A DNA stretch of 64,000 nucleotides from Flavobacterium gawalongense (GTDB lineage Bacteria; Bacteroidota; Bacteroidia; Flavobacteriales; Flavobacteriaceae): positions 1-64,000 of the forward strand of contig NZ_VJZP01000023.1 in the NCBI RefSeq assembly GCF_007097265.1, given 5' to 3'. Below the pieces are notes generated by a model. The model was not told the origin of the DNA. It worked only from the letters and a program-made list of their open reading frames with translations, and did not search any database. Position 1 is the first letter of the stretch; every line of letters begins with the position of its first letter. Below, piece after piece: positions 62,238 through 64,000 of this stretch. Position numbers and translations under genes: made by a program.

Positions 62238-62582
62238 TTATTTTACTTTATTAAGTATTGCTTTGAAAGCTTCTGGGTGGTTCATAGCTAAATCGGCAAG
62301 AACTTTACGGTTCAATTCGATATTTTGCTTTTTCACTTTACCAATGAATTGTGAATAAGACATTCCTTCCAATCTAGCTCCAGCGTTGATACGTTGAATC
62401 CATAATGCACGGAAATTTCTTTTATTCACTTTTCTGTCACGGTAAGCGTAGCACATTGCTTTCTCTACCGCGTTCTTAGCAACTGTCCAAACGTTTTTAC
62501 GTCTACCAAAGAAACCTTTGGCTTGCTTCATTATTTTTTTTCTTCTTGCTCTTTTAGCAACTGAATTTACCGATCTTGGCAT
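62238..62582 (-). CDS. rplT: 50S ribosomal protein L20
   Basis: 114 residues, starting [19 protein letters not shown] and containing [22 protein letters not shown] and SYSQFIGK; the full L20. Binds 23S rRNA early in assembly. Last gene of the operon, with the terminator about 40 bases on. In other bacteria L20 also represses this operon by binding the leader; I cannot confirm that here. Confidence 0.97.
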   Translation of the reverse strand: MPRSVNSVAKRARRKKIMKQAKGFFGRRKNVWTVAKNAVEKAMCYAYRDRKVNKRNFRALWIQRINAGARLEGMSYSQFIGKVKKQNIELNRKVLADLAMNHPEAFKAILNKVK

Positions 62583-62684
62583 AATTTTATTGTTTTTTTG
62601 TAGCAGGCGTCCCGAATTAAATCAAGAGAACTTAAAAGCCATACTCCAAGGTTATTTTTTAAATTGTTTTAACCTAAAGAATTA

Positions 62685-62882
62685 TTAAATAATTCTTAAT
62701 TGTTGTTTGATGCTTTTCATATCTGTTTTGTGAACTAGCGCAGAGTGTGTCAATGCTAATTTACGTTTTTTAGATTTTTTAGTCAAGATGTGACTTTTAA
62801 AAGCATGCTTTCTTTTAATCTTTCCAGAACCAGTAACTTTGAAACGTTTCTTGGCGCTAGATTTGGTTTTCATTTTAGGCAT
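62685..62882 (-). CDS. rpmI: 50S ribosomal protein L35
   Basis: 65 residues, [20 protein letters not shown] and [16 protein letters not shown], the full L35. It precedes rplT by 102 bases on the same strand. Confidence 0.96.
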   Translation of the reverse strand: MPKMKTKSSAKKRFKVTGSGKIKRKHAFKSHILTKKSKKRKLALTHSALVHKTDMKSIKQQLRII

Positions 62883-62985
62883 TTTTTCCTAGTGTTTTAA
62901 TTTATTCTTACTTACTTATTTTTTAGTTTTCAGTCTCGGTTTTCAGTTCACAGTCTGAAAACTGAAAACTGCGACTGCCAACTGT

Positions 62986-63543
62986 TTACTTCTTTTTCTT
63001 AGGAGCAATGAACATAATCATTCTCTTTCCTTCAAGAACTGGCATCGCTTCCACTTTACCAAACTCTTCAAGATCTGTAGCTAATCTCAATAATAAGATT
63101 TGACCTTGATCTTTATAGATAATGGAACGTCCTTTAAAGAAAACGAAAGCTTTCAATTTCGCTCCTTCTTTCAAGAATTTCTCAGCGTTCTTTCTCTTAA
63201 ACTCATAATCATGCTCATCGGTTTGTGGACCAAAACGGATTTCTTTCACAACAACTTGTGTAGATTTCGCTTTTAAGACTTTATCACGTTTCTTTTGTTC
63301 GTAAACAAATTTCTTGTAATCCATGATTTTGCAAACCGGAGGTTCAGCATTAGGAGAAATCTCTACTAAATCTAATTCAAATTGATCCGCTAATCTTAAA
63401 GCTTCCGAAAGTTTAAAAACTCCTGGTTCAATGTTCTCTCCTACAAGTCTTACTTCTTGTACACCACGAATAAGATTGTTTATTCTGTGTGCATCTTTTT
63501 TTTCTACGCGAGGTTGGTAACCTCTGTTGCTTCTTATTGCTAT
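62986..63543 (-). CDS. infC: Translation initiation factor IF-3, starting at a rare ATA codon
   Basis: 185 residues if translation starts at ATA (63543-63541). From there the frame reads [20 protein letters not shown], the conserved IF-3 N-terminal domain, and continues through [19 protein letters not shown] and [21 protein letters not shown]. The first ATG (63324) would delete the whole N-terminal domain. No ATG, GTG or TTG lies in frame between 63324 and the thrS stop. E. coli infC starts with ATT and autoregulates through it; a similar role is possible here. thrS ends 16 bases before. Confidence 0.92.
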   Translation of the reverse strand: MAIRSNRGYQPRVEKKDAHRINNLIRGVQEVRLVGENIEPGVFKLSEALRLADQFELDLVEISPNAEPPVCKIMDYKKFVYEQKKRDKVLKAKSTQVVVKEIRFGPQTDEHDYEFKRKNAEKFLKEGAKLKAFVFFKGRSIIYKDQGQILLLRLATDLEEFGKVEAMPVLEGKRMIMFIAPKKKK

Positions 63544-63559
63544 GACTTTATAATTTAAG

Positions 63560-64000
63560 TTAAACTGTAAATACTTTTAATGTTTTATTGATCTCTTCGT
63601 TTACAATAGCAACAAATTCTTCTATTGTAACGCTGATATTTCCTTTTCCTTCCTGTCCATGACGACGGATTGAAATAGTACCATTTTTCTCTTCTTCCTC
63701 ACCTACAATCAACATAAACGGGGTTTTTTGCATTTCTGCATCCCTGATTTTCTTGCCAATTGTCTCGTTTCTATTATCAATGAGGGCGCGAATTTCGTGA
63801 TTTTCTAGCAAATCTAAAACTTTTTTCGCATATATTTCATATTTCTCACTCAAAGACAATATTATAGCTTGTTCCGGCATCAACCAAAGCGGGAAATTTC
63901 CTGCTGTATGCTCTAATAAAATTGCTATAAATCGTTCCATTGAACCAAAAGGAGCTCTATGAATCATCACAGGTCTATGTAGTTCGTTATCAGATCCTTT
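63560..64000 (-). CDS. thrS: Threonyl-tRNA synthetase, C-terminal part (runs off the window)
   Basis: The frame is open from the stop at 63560 to the window edge (about 146 codons). It includes the motif 3 region [18 protein letters not shown] and the anticodon-binding domain ([30 protein letters not shown]). Charges tRNA-Thr. First visible gene of an operon continuing with infC, rpmI and rplT, the usual order. Confidence 0.95.
   Translation of the reverse strand, partial: KGSDNELHRPVMIHRAPFGSMERFIAILLEHTAGNFPLWLMPEQAIILSLSEKYEIYAKKVLDLLENHEIRALIDNRNETIGKKIRDAEMQKTPFMLIVGEEEEKNGTISIRRHGQEGKGNISVTIEEFVAIVNEEINKTLKVFTV

Noticed and set aside
62986..63324. IF-3 as a 112-residue protein from ATG 63324
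   Set aside because: The upstream in-frame sequence clearly encodes the conserved N-terminal domain.

Overview
The window looks like a chromosome segment of a flavobacterium (Bacteroidota, close to Flavobacterium). Supporting signs are low G+C, flavobacterial promoter cores (TTG about 21 bases before TAnnTTTG, clearest at the tRNA cluster and the cobalamin riboswitch), a TonB receptor paired with a surface lipoprotein, DUF4252 and DUF892 genes, and many SC-type lipoboxes.

Left part (1-9.3 kb): a cobalamin salvage and uptake locus. A binding lipoprotein (BtuF-like) points left. A rightward run encodes a Cys-rich CWC/DUF5522 protein, CobU, a Dph6-type ATP pyrophosphatase, a BluB-CobT fusion, CobS and CobC. 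A cobalamin riboswitch then precedes BtuB and a BtuG-like beta-propeller lipoprotein. Together these could import cobamides or cobinamide, make dimethylbenzimidazole and rebuild the lower ligand. No corrin-ring genes are present in the window.

9.3-20 kb: an amidase, an S41 protease, a broken sigma-factor/anti-sigma-like fusion followed by two DUF4252 genes, three tRNAs (Leu-GAG and two identical Lys-TTT), aroK, a phosphoribosyltransferase, an Hsp15-like protein, an FKBP-like lipoprotein, a split transketolase, a DUF892 gene and two rhodaneses. 20-25.4 kb: a five-gene operon of LolA-like protein, two FtsX permeases, an ATPase and an outer-membrane barrel. 25.4-31.6 kb: accessory genes, gene relics and a second DUF892 copy.

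31.6-45.6 kb: tgt, lptG, a DMT transporter, accA, dnaB, a secreted protein usually misnamed asparagine synthetase B, glutaminase, YoeB/YefM, and a cyanophycin cluster (cphA, cphB, isoaspartyl peptidase). Three long palindromic intergenic elements lie in this part.

45.9-57.4 kb: the most unusual region, a leftward run of about twelve ORFs. Its core is a J-like membrane protein, a membrane-anchored GrpE-like protein, a divergent Hsp70, and a fusion of a degenerate Ser/Thr kinase with an AAA+ ATPase. CFI-box, TerB-like, DUF6804 and KilA-N genes follow. I read it as a candidate undescribed membrane-linked chaperone/unfoldase system. Next to it lie a NarL-type two-component pair and a palindromic site. 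The window ends with rplT, rpmI, infC (apparently starting at ATA) and the 3' part of thrS.
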